Virus record (IMG/VR): IMGVR_UViG_3300021085_000042
Coordinates: 1 to 53,295 of that record
Direction: 5' to 3' (one strand)
Length of the DNA: 53,295 nt
From: a virus
Position 1 is the stretch's first letter, and the number at the start of each line of letters is the position of its first letter. Below are positions 47,415-53,295 of this stretch, one piece after another. The notes under the pieces were generated by a model. It was not told where the DNA came from. It searched no databases and saw nothing but the letters and a program-made list of their open reading frames with translations. The position numbers were made by a program, and so were the translations under genes.

Positions 47415-47443
47415 AGTCTACACTATATTCAGTAAAAAGTCAA
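47415..47443 (-). promoter_or_regulatory. Early promoter for uvsY-uvsW
   Basis: Minus strand: TTGACT (47438-47443), 17-base spacer, TAGACT (47415-47420). It abuts the stop of the tail tube gene. Confidence 0.6.
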
Positions 47444-47445
47444 CT

Positions 47446-47964
47446 CTAAACTGTAATGCTATAGCCGCTATATTTAAACGTCACATCAAATGTAGGTGGT
47501 ACTACGTCTGTATCACTAGTATTTAGCTGTATTGGTCCAATGCTAATTGGGAATACGTCTTTGAACAATAGTTTGATATTAGAGTTTTTGTTGCTATCCA
47601 TTATGATCAAACTAGCGTCTGACATAGCGCCTTTACCATCTGATGTGACTTTAGTTGCACCGCCGACAGTAGGAGCATTGAGTCCTGCGTATCCTTCAAA
47701 TCCCTCAGCACGTGTAACTGCATGTAGCCAATCCCAGCATTCTCTGAATGATGCAAGATTTTCATCAGCAACGAGAGTAGCATTTAAATCATCAAAGATA
47801 AGCTTATCACCAGGCGTGTAGACGTTTTTAAACGGAGTCGGTCTCTCTGCGGCACCAGAGTTAATACCAGGCACGTTGATCTGTTGAACATAGAACTCTG
47901 TGTTAGGCAATCTATTGATTATTAACTTGAACTCTACTGGTGATAAAAAGTTTGATGTTGACAT
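47446..47964 (-). CDS. 19: Tail tube protein, gp19-like
   Basis: 172 aa from ATG 47964 behind AGAGGATA. Forms the inner tube of the contractile tail. Recognisable T4 gp19-like N-terminus FLSPVEFKLIINRLPNTEFYVQQINVPGI, the LTxxD-like KLIFDDLNATLVADENL segment, and a C-terminal PPTFDVTFKYSGYSI strand. Placed between gp23 and uvsY rather than upstream of gp20 as in T4; a second tail tube-like gene may exist outside this window. Confidence 0.85.
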   Translation of the reverse strand: MSTSNFLSPVEFKLIINRLPNTEFYVQQINVPGINSGAAERPTPFKNVYTPGDKLIFDDLNATLVADENLASFRECWDWLHAVTRAEGFEGYAGLNAPTVGGATKVTSDGKGAMSDASLIIMDSNKNSNIKLLFKDVFPISIGPIQLNTSDTDVVPPTFDVTFKYSGYSITV

Positions 47965-47992
47965 GATATCCTCTATCAAAGTTGTATAGTAC

Positions 47993-48000
47993 TATTTATA
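47993..48000 (-). promoter_or_regulatory. Late promoter TATAAATA for gp19 (proximal)
   Basis: Exact TATAAATA on the minus strand, 29 bases before the gp19 ATG at 47964. Confidence 0.75.
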
Positions 48001-48046
48001 TAGCGTATGGTAGACGATAGCGAACTTTAGCGGGTCGCCTCTATTA

Positions 48047-48089
48047 AGTATCACGCCCCATGATACTCTGCCATACTGTTATATTTATA
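48047..48089 (-). promoter_or_regulatory. Second late promoter TATAAATA and leader hairpin
   Basis: TATAAATA at 48082-48089 lies just behind the gp23 terminator. The leader it would start contains a perfect 7-bp hairpin AGTATCA/TGATACT (48047-48067). It would transcribe gp19 with a leader about 110 bases long. No gene is seen in this 195-base gap apart from these signals. Confidence 0.65.
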
Positions 48090-48092
48090 CAG

Positions 48093-48122
48093 ACAAAAAA
48101 AAGAGGCTCCGAAGAGCCTCTT
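48093..48122 (-). terminator. Rho-independent terminator after gp23
   Basis: Minus strand: perfect 9-bp stem AAGAGGCTC/GAGCCTCTT closed by a UUCG tetraloop and followed by a run of T. Typical strong intrinsic terminator, 52 bases after the gp23 stop. Confidence 0.95.
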
Positions 48123-48174
48123 AAAGTGAGTTGGGTTATTTCTAATCTTCCCGATCAGAGTCCCAATCTTATTT

Positions 48175-49443
48175 TTATAGCAAGTTAGTAACTGCTGTAC
48201 GTCTGTAGTAGACGTTAGAGTTGGCAGTAAGTGCGCCAGATCCAACAGTTGCACCTTGTGCGAATGGGTTAGAAACCATTCCGTAACGAGTTTTGAAGCC
48301 CAGTTTTGACTGGAAGCTGTTCTCGCCAACTGCACGAACCATTTGTAACGGTACATATGGGCAATAGAAAAGACCAGCATCGAATGCGCTAGAACCTTTA
48401 TAACCTACTACCATGTAGTTTGCACCGGCATATGGATCGATGTACACTCTAAAGCGACCGTTAAGAACACCAGCAAATGTGTTGCCTGTGTCATCTGGGT
48501 TCAAGTTGTTAGAGTTAAGTGCTGGAGTGTAATCAAGAACGCCAGCCATTTGAAGTGCAGAAGCAACATCAGATGAACATACGATCATGTTACCTTTTCC
48601 TCTACGAGTGTCTTTAGCGATTTGATTCGCTTCTTTCTCGATTTGGAACATCAAGCCCTTGAACTTCTCTACTGACCAACGGCCATTAGCGTCAACGTCA
48701 AGATTGAAAGTACCGTTAGATGCTACTCCGCCTTGTGAACCAGCTTTAGCATTCGTGTAAACTGTACGAATTACTTCACGGTTAATTTCAGCAAGCAACT
48801 CAGCAGACAACATGTTTGCTAACTCAGTCTCAGCATCCAAACCATGGATAGCTTTAAGGTCTTGAGCAAGCTCAGTTGTGTACTCAGCTTTCAAAGCACG
48901 TGACTTAGCAGTCACAGACACTTTTTCGATAGAGAAAGACATTTGAGCAAATGCGTTATTAGTCGCATCGCCAAGTGCTTCTGCATCAGCAGTAGCCATA
49001 CCAGTACCAGTTGTTTCTGATCCTGCACCCAATGCGTTAGCATGAGTACCAGCACCGGAGTAATCGGTATCTGCTTCGCCGTAGAAGGCTTCTGGCTTAC
49101 CAGATGTGTCTTCGTACTTAGAACGCATAGCGAAGATCAAGCCAGTTGGGCCAGTCATCGGCTGTACGCCTGCGATATCATATGCAACCAAGTTAGGCAT
49201 TGCACGGCGTACTAGTGAAATCAGTACGGGGTTGTAGTTTTGCACATCAGCAGTTGAGTTAGCTGGTGCGGCTTCCGAAAGCAAAGATCCAGATGTTCCA
49301 AGGCTTTCACCTTCTCGCATGGATGTTTCTGTATTCTCCAAAAGAGTTGCCGTTACGGCCGCTCTGTGAGAATCTTGGATGCCGGGCAGAGCGCCATGCT
49401 CTAGAATCGGCTTCCACTTTTGCATTAGTTCTTCATTTCTCAT
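48175..49443 (-). CDS. 23: Major capsid protein, gp23
   Basis: 422 aa (T4 gp23 is 521, with an extra insertion domain). HK97-fold shell subunit. N-terminal KWKPILEHGALPGI corresponds to T4 KWKPLLEGEGLPEI. A gp21 cleavage site is expected after LLSE (E57), before AAPAN, like T4 FLAE. Core landmarks: RRAMPNLVAYDIAGVQPMTGPTG, KAEYTTELAQDLKAIHGLDAE, VYIDPYAGANYMVVGYKG and FKTRYGMVSNPFA. Late promoter and AGGAGA site upstream, terminator downstream. Confidence 0.96.
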   Translation of the reverse strand: MRNEELMQKWKPILEHGALPGIQDSHRAAVTATLLENTETSMREGESLGTSGSLLSEAAPANSTADVQNYNPVLISLVRRAMPNLVAYDIAGVQPMTGPTGLIFAMRSKYEDTSGKPEAFYGEADTDYSGAGTHANALGAGSETTGTGMATADAEALGDATNNAFAQMSFSIEKVSVTAKSRALKAEYTTELAQDLKAIHGLDAETELANMLSAELLAEINREVIRTVYTNAKAGSQGGVASNGTFNLDVDANGRWSVEKFKGLMFQIEKEANQIAKDTRRGKGNMIVCSSDVASALQMAGVLDYTPALNSNNLNPDDTGNTFAGVLNGRFRVYIDPYAGANYMVVGYKGSSAFDAGLFYCPYVPLQMVRAVGENSFQSKLGFKTRYGMVSNPFAQGATVGSGALTANSNVYYRRTAVTNLL

Positions 49444-49477
49444 TGTGGTTCTCCTTTTTTGAGATTTTACTTAGTAT

Positions 49478-49485
49478 TATTTATA
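49478..49485 (-). promoter_or_regulatory. Late promoter TATAAATA for gp23
   Basis: Exact TATAAATA on the minus strand 35 bases before the gp23 ATG, overlapping nothing else. Confidence 0.8.
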
Positions 49486-49490
49486 AAAAT

Positions 49491-50423
49491 TTATTTTGCG
49501 GCAAAGCGGCCAAGCGATTCCGCATAACGAGCAACATCTGGGTCAACATATGTTACTTGCTCTGCTTCTTCCGCAGTCTCTTCTTGTAGAAGATCGGTTT
49601 CGTCTTCTTGCACAGGAGCAGGAGCTTGTTCAGCAAAGTAAGAAGTTTTAATAGCTTCCATCTTAGTTGCAAACTCTTCTACTGATTCGTAAGACACGCC
49701 TTCTGAGAGAACACGCAATTTTTCGACTTGAGTGTCTGTTAAGTCCTCAGAAATAGTTTTGAATGCGATATCAATATCAGACTTTTCTTTCGCTTCACGA
49801 ACTTCAATCATTTGCTCAACGATGTCGTTGTACTTAGAAGTAGACTCTTCGAGTTTAGCTTCCAATTCTGCAACTACATCGACTTGCTCATCATCGATTT
49901 CCATGTTATGCTCAATAACAAGACCTTTGATACTAGTTAAAAGAGATTCAGCGACTTCAACTTTAATGTTGCTTTCGACTTCAACCTTGTTGTCTTCCAT
50001 CCAGCTTTCTACAACGTAGTCTAGATATTGGTCAACTTTTTCAACTAACTCGTCTACAGTAACATTAACTTGCTCCTGCAGATCACTTTCAAACTTTTCT
50101 TCAAGTGAGGCTTTCTCAGCAGTCACTTTCTCTTGTACAGCGGCTTCGAAGATAGCTACTGTTTGTGTTTTAAAATCTTCAGACAATTCGGTGCCTTCAA
50201 ATAGACGCTCGACTGCTTCTTTCAGTCCTTCGTCATTTGAGCCCTGTGGTGTTTTAACATCGTCTTCGATGTTATCTGCTTTTGGATCGGCTGCCTTTTT
50301 AACATCGCCTTTACGCTTTTTTACAGCGCCACCAGCGGGTGTTACAGGATCAGCCGCAACAGAATCTTCACCAGTTGCTTTGGCTTCGTCCAAGTCTAGA
50401 TTTTTCTCTAGTTCTTCACTCAT
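49491..50423 (-). CDS. 22: Prohead scaffold core protein, gp22
   Basis: 310 aa, highly acidic and mostly helical, as expected of the scaffold that is later cut up by gp21. Conserved block VDELVEKVDQYLDYVVESWMEDN near residue 125-150 is diagnostic of gp22. N-terminal third is Lys/Asp-rich and flexible; Glu-rich tail ends RYAESLGRFAAK. Longer than T4 gp22 (269). Own late promoter at 50460. Confidence 0.93.
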   Translation of the reverse strand: MSEELEKNLDLDEAKATGEDSVAADPVTPAGGAVKKRKGDVKKAADPKADNIEDDVKTPQGSNDEGLKEAVERLFEGTELSEDFKTQTVAIFEAAVQEKVTAEKASLEEKFESDLQEQVNVTVDELVEKVDQYLDYVVESWMEDNKVEVESNIKVEVAESLLTSIKGLVIEHNMEIDDEQVDVVAELEAKLEESTSKYNDIVEQMIEVREAKEKSDIDIAFKTISEDLTDTQVEKLRVLSEGVSYESVEEFATKMEAIKTSYFAEQAPAPVQEDETDLLQEETAEEAEQVTYVDPDVARYAESLGRFAAK

Positions 50424-50459
50424 TTGGTTTCTCCTTTAATAGTAGGTGTTTATCTATTA

Positions 50460-50467
50460 TATTTATA
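50460..50467 (-). promoter_or_regulatory. Late promoter TATAAATA for gp22
   Basis: Exact TATAAATA on the minus strand 37 bases before the gp22 ATG. Confidence 0.8.
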
Positions 50468-50471
50468 AAAA

Positions 50472-51167
50472 TCATGTTTTTGACAATGAACTTACAAATT
50501 TTTCGAAAAGAGCGGCCGCCTTGATCTCTAGTTCCCTAGTAGATACTTTAGCAGTCTCTTTGATTTCCTCTTCAATCTGATCAAATGCATTTGCCATTGT
50601 CCACGAAGAAGATGCTACATCATAGATCCAGTCAACGCCTTCCATAACACCCTTAACGAATGCATCTGGAGCTGATGGATCTGCAACGATATCTCCGGCA
50701 GTAGCTAACATAAAGTCGCTCTGCACTTCCATAACGCCATCTTTATTCTGCTTAATAGAACCCATACCACGTGAAGAGATCCCTACGAGACCGCCCTCAT
50801 CAATAAGATTTTTAACAATCTTACCCATAGGAGTTTCCATTATCTTTGCTCTTCCAACAATGTTAGAGCCTTCTTTTTTTAAATCTGTAAACATGTGAGA
50901 CACACGATCTAGATTGATAGTAGGACCAGCAGGATGACCCAGTTCTCCGTATGCTCTATTTTTAGAAACATAAGATTCGTTGTAACGCTTAGTTTCTGCT
51001 TCTAAAATAGTAGCAGGATATAAACGTCCATTTCTGTTTTTGATATCACCTTGCATGATGATACCTTCAATGAAATAATTCTTTCCGGTCTTTTCGCCTT
51101 CTTCGTTTATAATATCTTCTTTGAGATACTGAACGTCTTCAACGATTTCTTTGATTAGTAATGTCAT
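50472..51167 (-). CDS. 21: Prohead maturation protease, gp21
   Basis: 231 aa (T4 gp21 is 212). Serine protease that cleaves head proteins, including gp22 and gp23 and any protein with a capsid-targeting leader, after short hydrophobic-x-Glu motifs. Catalytic His is H78 in GELGHPAG and Ser is in VGISSRGMG (S131/S132). N-terminal FIEGIIMQGDIKNRNGRLYP is the usual family start. It begins one base after the stop of the gp68-position gene. Confidence 0.93.
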   Translation of the reverse strand: MTLLIKEIVEDVQYLKEDIINEEGEKTGKNYFIEGIIMQGDIKNRNGRLYPATILEAETKRYNESYVSKNRAYGELGHPAGPTINLDRVSHMFTDLKKEGSNIVGRAKIMETPMGKIVKNLIDEGGLVGISSRGMGSIKQNKDGVMEVQSDFMLATAGDIVADPSAPDAFVKGVMEGVDWIYDVASSSWTMANAFDQIEEEIKETAKVSTRELEIKAAALFEKFVSSLSKT

Positions 51168-51168
51168 G

Positions 51169-51627
51169 TCACTTACCTGCCGTCATTGCAAATTGAACGA
51201 TCTGCATAAACTTTTTACTATCGTCTAGCATGCCTTCAACTTTCTTTTTATTAGATCCATTCAACTGCTTGTGCATTGAAAGAATCATTGATGCTGTGGT
51301 TAAGTCGACCTTTTGCTTTTTACCGTCTTTAAACTTAACTTGTCCAATTGACTTTCTTTTTACGATACTAGCTAAATCTTCAAGAACACCTTCAACAATG
51401 ACCTCTTCTTCAGCTTCAACGTCTTCGTAGACTTTCTTATCTTGACCTTCTTCACGATCAGCTTCACGCTTCTTTTTCTTCTTACCCTTGATCTCGCCAG
51501 AAAACTGATCATCTGGTGCGACAGGATGGTCACGCTTGTCAACGATATGTTTGTCTAAAAAATTCTGCTCATCTGGAGACTTTGGTTTATCTGTAGTCTC
51601 AGCAAGCATTTCCTTAAAGCTTTTCAT
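51169..51627 (-). CDS. Prohead core-like protein in gp68 position, capsid-targeting-like N-terminus
   Basis: 152 aa. Occupies the place of T4 gene 68 between 67 and 21. Starts MKSFKEMLAETTDKP, fitting the F-x-x-(F/M)-x-x-E leader with likely gp21 cleavage after LAE. Basic patch KGKKKKKREAD, acidic middle, and a C-terminal helical part (SMILSMHKQLNGSNKKK). Probably a minor scaffold or internal protein; direct similarity to T4 gp68 is not obvious, so the name is by position. Confidence 0.65.
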   Translation of the reverse strand: MKSFKEMLAETTDKPKSPDEQNFLDKHIVDKRDHPVAPDDQFSGEIKGKKKKKREADREEGQDKKVYEDVEAEEEVIVEGVLEDLASIVKRKSIGQVKFKDGKKQKVDLTTASMILSMHKQLNGSNKKKVEGMLDDSKKFMQIVQFAMTAGK

Positions 51628-51636
51628 TGTTGCCCC

Positions 51637-51831
51637 TTACTCTTCGGTTGTTTCCGCTTCTACGTCTACCTCAGGCTCTTCTATTTCTTCTACCTTGCCT
51701 GAAGGATACATGTCAGCATATTTTGTTTCGATAGCAGATGTCATTTTGTCTGCCATAATATCTTGGAACTTAGACTCAAACTCTGTTGCATCTTTGTCCA
51801 TCGCATGTTTAATTAAATCTTTCACACTCAT
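51637..51831 (-). CDS. 67: Prohead core protein, gp67-like
   Basis: 64 aa. MSVKDLIKHAMDKDATEFES at the start, helix IMADKMTSAIETKYADM, then a very acidic tail (VEEIEEPEVDVEAETTEE). Size and charge are close to T4 gp67 (80 aa), which helps fix head shape and is degraded on maturation. It sits directly after the portal gene in transcription order, as in T4, with a late promoter in between. Confidence 0.75.
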   Translation of the reverse strand: MSVKDLIKHAMDKDATEFESKFQDIMADKMTSAIETKYADMYPSGKVEEIEEPEVDVEAETTEE

Positions 51832-51857
51832 TTACTATCTCCTTATCTATATAACTT

Positions 51858-51865
51858 TATTTATA
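51858..51865 (-). promoter_or_regulatory. Late promoter TATAAATA for gp67-gp21
   Basis: Exact TATAAATA on the minus strand 27 bases before the gp67-like ATG. Confidence 0.75.
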
Positions 51866-51881
51866 TTCTTTTACAACTAGT

Positions 51882-53295
51882 CTATACAATCTTATGTTCT
51901 GCGCCGAAATCCATGTCTGAACTAGAATCATCGTCATTATCAGAATCTCTTTCTTCTTCATCCTTAATGTCTTTATCCATAGTCTCGATTTCGTCTTCGT
52001 TCATATATAGCACATTCTTGCGTACCCAATTTTGTGAGTAATACTTGCCTGTGTACTCATCAATATCTCTGAGTAGTCCTAATCGTTCTCTTAAAATCTC
52101 ACTTGTTTTCAATTCTTCAAAGTGATTATCACTCATGAAGTCATAACGGAGATTAGATTGAATTGTAGCCCAATCTTCAGGAGCAATCACTCCCTTTAAA
52201 ATTAATTGCTTCTCTAGTAATTTATCAAATAGAGTAGAGAACCTTGCTCTTAGTCTACTAATAAACTTACTAAACTTGATCTCATCTCTTGAAATCTCTG
52301 ATGCTCTTCCTAAAGAAAATCCTGCATCAGATTCCATTCTTGAAATGGGAACGTTCAAGGCTTTCATCAAACGTTTCTGAAAATACAGTACGTCATCTAA
52401 TTCGCCTAAATTCTGTCCACCTGGTAGAGTAGTAATCTCTGTCCCTCTACCGCCTTCACGTCTTGGTAACCAAAAATCGTCCGTCATAGACATATGCCTA
52501 CGATCATCTTTAACATCGCCTGTTGCCATATCATAGACTACACGATTTTTGTGTTTAGTCATCATATCACGTAGATACTGTTCTGCCTTCATCTTAGGCA
52601 AATTACCTACATCGATGTAAAAGATGCGTCTTTCAGGCGCTCTTGAAATTCTGTAAATAACAACTGCGTCTTCCATCATACGCAACTGATTCAAAGGCTT
52701 ATAAGCCTTGTGTAAATGTGATAGTACTAGTGTACTATTTTCGTTAAGTAGTCCAGAGTTGGCATTTACGATTGAGTCTTTTGCAATCTTAAGACCTGCC
52801 ATTCCTCCCTGAGTACTACCATCTGCAAAACTTTGTGGCTTACTGCCACTGATATTATTGAATCCCTTCTCGCTATAAACATAATATTCGTTCTTAATCT
52901 TCTTCGCTATTGCTTGGTTGTCGTTTTGTCCAATTTTTTCGTTTTTATACTCACGTACTTTCCTAAGCTTGCGAGGATCAATATATCGTAATTCTTGAAT
53001 GCCCTTCTTAGGAGCTTTAATATCAATCATAACATGATAATTGATTCTTCCGTCAACATACCATTTTTGAAAAGTTTCATACCCAGTATTAGAAAAATCT
53101 AATAACTTAAGTACACCGTCAAACTCTTCTCTAATCTTTTTCTTAATGTTGTCAGGCTGTTCTAAATCGTCTGTAACGCACTCTACAACTTTTTGATCGT
53201 TTGTTATAGAGATTGCTTCATTTACTACATCATCGATAGCTTGAGATACCTCAGGCTGTTGCATCATAGTTCTATATTTCTGTACAAGTTCTGCT
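51882..53295 (-). CDS. 20: Portal vertex protein, gp20, 5' end cut by window edge
   Basis: At least 471 residues are visible; the frame stays open to the last base, so the N-terminus lies beyond the window and the ATG at 53267 is internal. Forms the dodecameric DNA entry channel. Portal landmarks: QAIDDVVNEAISI, VDGRINYHVMIDIKAPKKGIQELRYIDP-type region, YRISRAPERRIFYIDVGNLPK, EGGRGTEITTLPGGQNLGE, and SRMESDAGFSLGRASEISRDE. T4 gp20 is 524 aa, so about 50 residues are missing. Acidic tail ends DMDFGAEHKIV. Confidence 0.95.
   Translation of the reverse strand, partial: AELVQKYRTMMQQPEVSQAIDDVVNEAISITNDQKVVECVTDDLEQPDNIKKKIREEFDGVLKLLDFSNTGYETFQKWYVDGRINYHVMIDIKAPKKGIQELRYIDPRKLRKVREYKNEKIGQNDNQAIAKKIKNEYYVYSEKGFNNISGSKPQSFADGSTQGGMAGLKIAKDSIVNANSGLLNENSTLVLSHLHKAYKPLNQLRMMEDAVVIYRISRAPERRIFYIDVGNLPKMKAEQYLRDMMTKHKNRVVYDMATGDVKDDRRHMSMTDDFWLPRREGGRGTEITTLPGGQNLGELDDVLYFQKRLMKALNVPISRMESDAGFSLGRASEISRDEIKFSKFISRLRARFSTLFDKLLEKQLILKGVIAPEDWATIQSNLRYDFMSDNHFEELKTSEILRERLGLLRDIDEYTGKYYSQNWVRKNVLYMNEDEIETMDKDIKDEEERDSDNDDDSSSDMDFGAEHKIV

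Noticed and set aside
48051-48380. 109-codon frame overlapping the end of gp23
   Set aside because: It is a shifted frame within the capsid gene and crosses the gp23 terminator.
1-53295. tRNA genes, CRISPR arrays, integrase, attachment sites or insertion sequences
   Set aside because: None could be recognised by reading. No integrase, transposase or regularly spaced repeats were found, consistent with a lytic phage.
1-53295. Cyanophage identity
   Set aside because: Many genes resemble those of cyanophage T4-like relatives, but no psbA, hli, talC, cp12 or similar genes are present, while DUF1127, DUF465 and IscU point to a proteobacterial host.

Overview
This window is part of the genome of a large, strictly lytic T4-like myovirus (Caudoviricetes), probably marine and infecting a proteobacterium. 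The basis is a nearly complete T4 core set in T4-like order: replication (gp61 primase, gp41 helicase, gp43 polymerase, gp44/62 clamp loader, gp45 clamp, ligase), recombination (UvsX, UvsY, UvsW, gp46/47, DexA), late transcription (gp55), translational control (RegA) and head genes (gp20, 67, a gp68-position gene, 21, 22, 23) plus a gp19 tail tube. No photosynthesis genes are seen, so a cyanobacterial host is not suggested. Small proteins of the DUF1127 and DUF465/YdcH types and a phage IscU point to a proteobacterial host. Every convincing gene but one is on the minus strand; the exception is a possible 29-residue peptide gene near 22.7 kb on the plus strand.

Layout, low to high coordinate (transcription runs right to left). 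1-7.2 kb: early nucleotide operon driven by a consensus sigma70 promoter at 7.2 kb: primase, DHFR, ThyA, NrdA fused to a glutaredoxin, NrdB, dCMP deaminase, a hidden zinc-ribbon gene, a GIY-YIG nuclease, a transglutaminase-like protease and a truncated SET-domain protein, mostly linked by ATGA/TAATG overlaps. 7.2-22.2 kb: accessory block mostly under T4-type late promoters (NATAAATA): structural proteins, a GH19 endolysin, small membrane proteins, a DUF1127-like cluster and a set of enzymes (ParB-like, PD-(D/E)XK-like, ligase-fold, nucleotidyltransferase-containing giant protein). Several of these begin with a short motif resembling the T4 internal-protein capsid-targeting sequence. 22.6-22.8 kb: plus-strand mini-gene with its own late promoter and terminator. 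22.8-26.4 kb: UvsX, gp41, three small genes and IscU in one early operon. 26.4-35 kb: gp43, ligase, Hsp20, dUTPase, RegA, gp62, and gp44 separated from gp62 by a GIY-YIG gene and a zinc-finger gene. 35-41.6 kb: gp45, a MazZ-like pyrophosphohydrolase, DexA, three small-gene/promoter cassettes and a cytidylyltransferase, GT-B and TAGT-like glycosyltransferase cassette. 41.4-47.4 kb: DUF465, gp46, gp47, gp55, UvsW, UvsY. 47.4-53.3 kb: late head genes and the tail tube, ending in a portal gene cut by the window edge.

Two promoter classes can be read directly. One is a near-consensus TTGACA-N16/17-TATAAT type, for host sigma70 and early genes. The other is NATAAATA, expected to be read by gp55 with gp45. 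Rho-independent terminators follow gp23, Hsp20, dUTPase and the 77-aa gene. The most unusual content is a candidate capsid-delivered enzyme cargo (11.9-21.7 kb), the IscU scaffold, the glycosyltransferase cassette, the NrdA-glutaredoxin fusion, and two plus-strand transcription signals in an otherwise one-strand genome.
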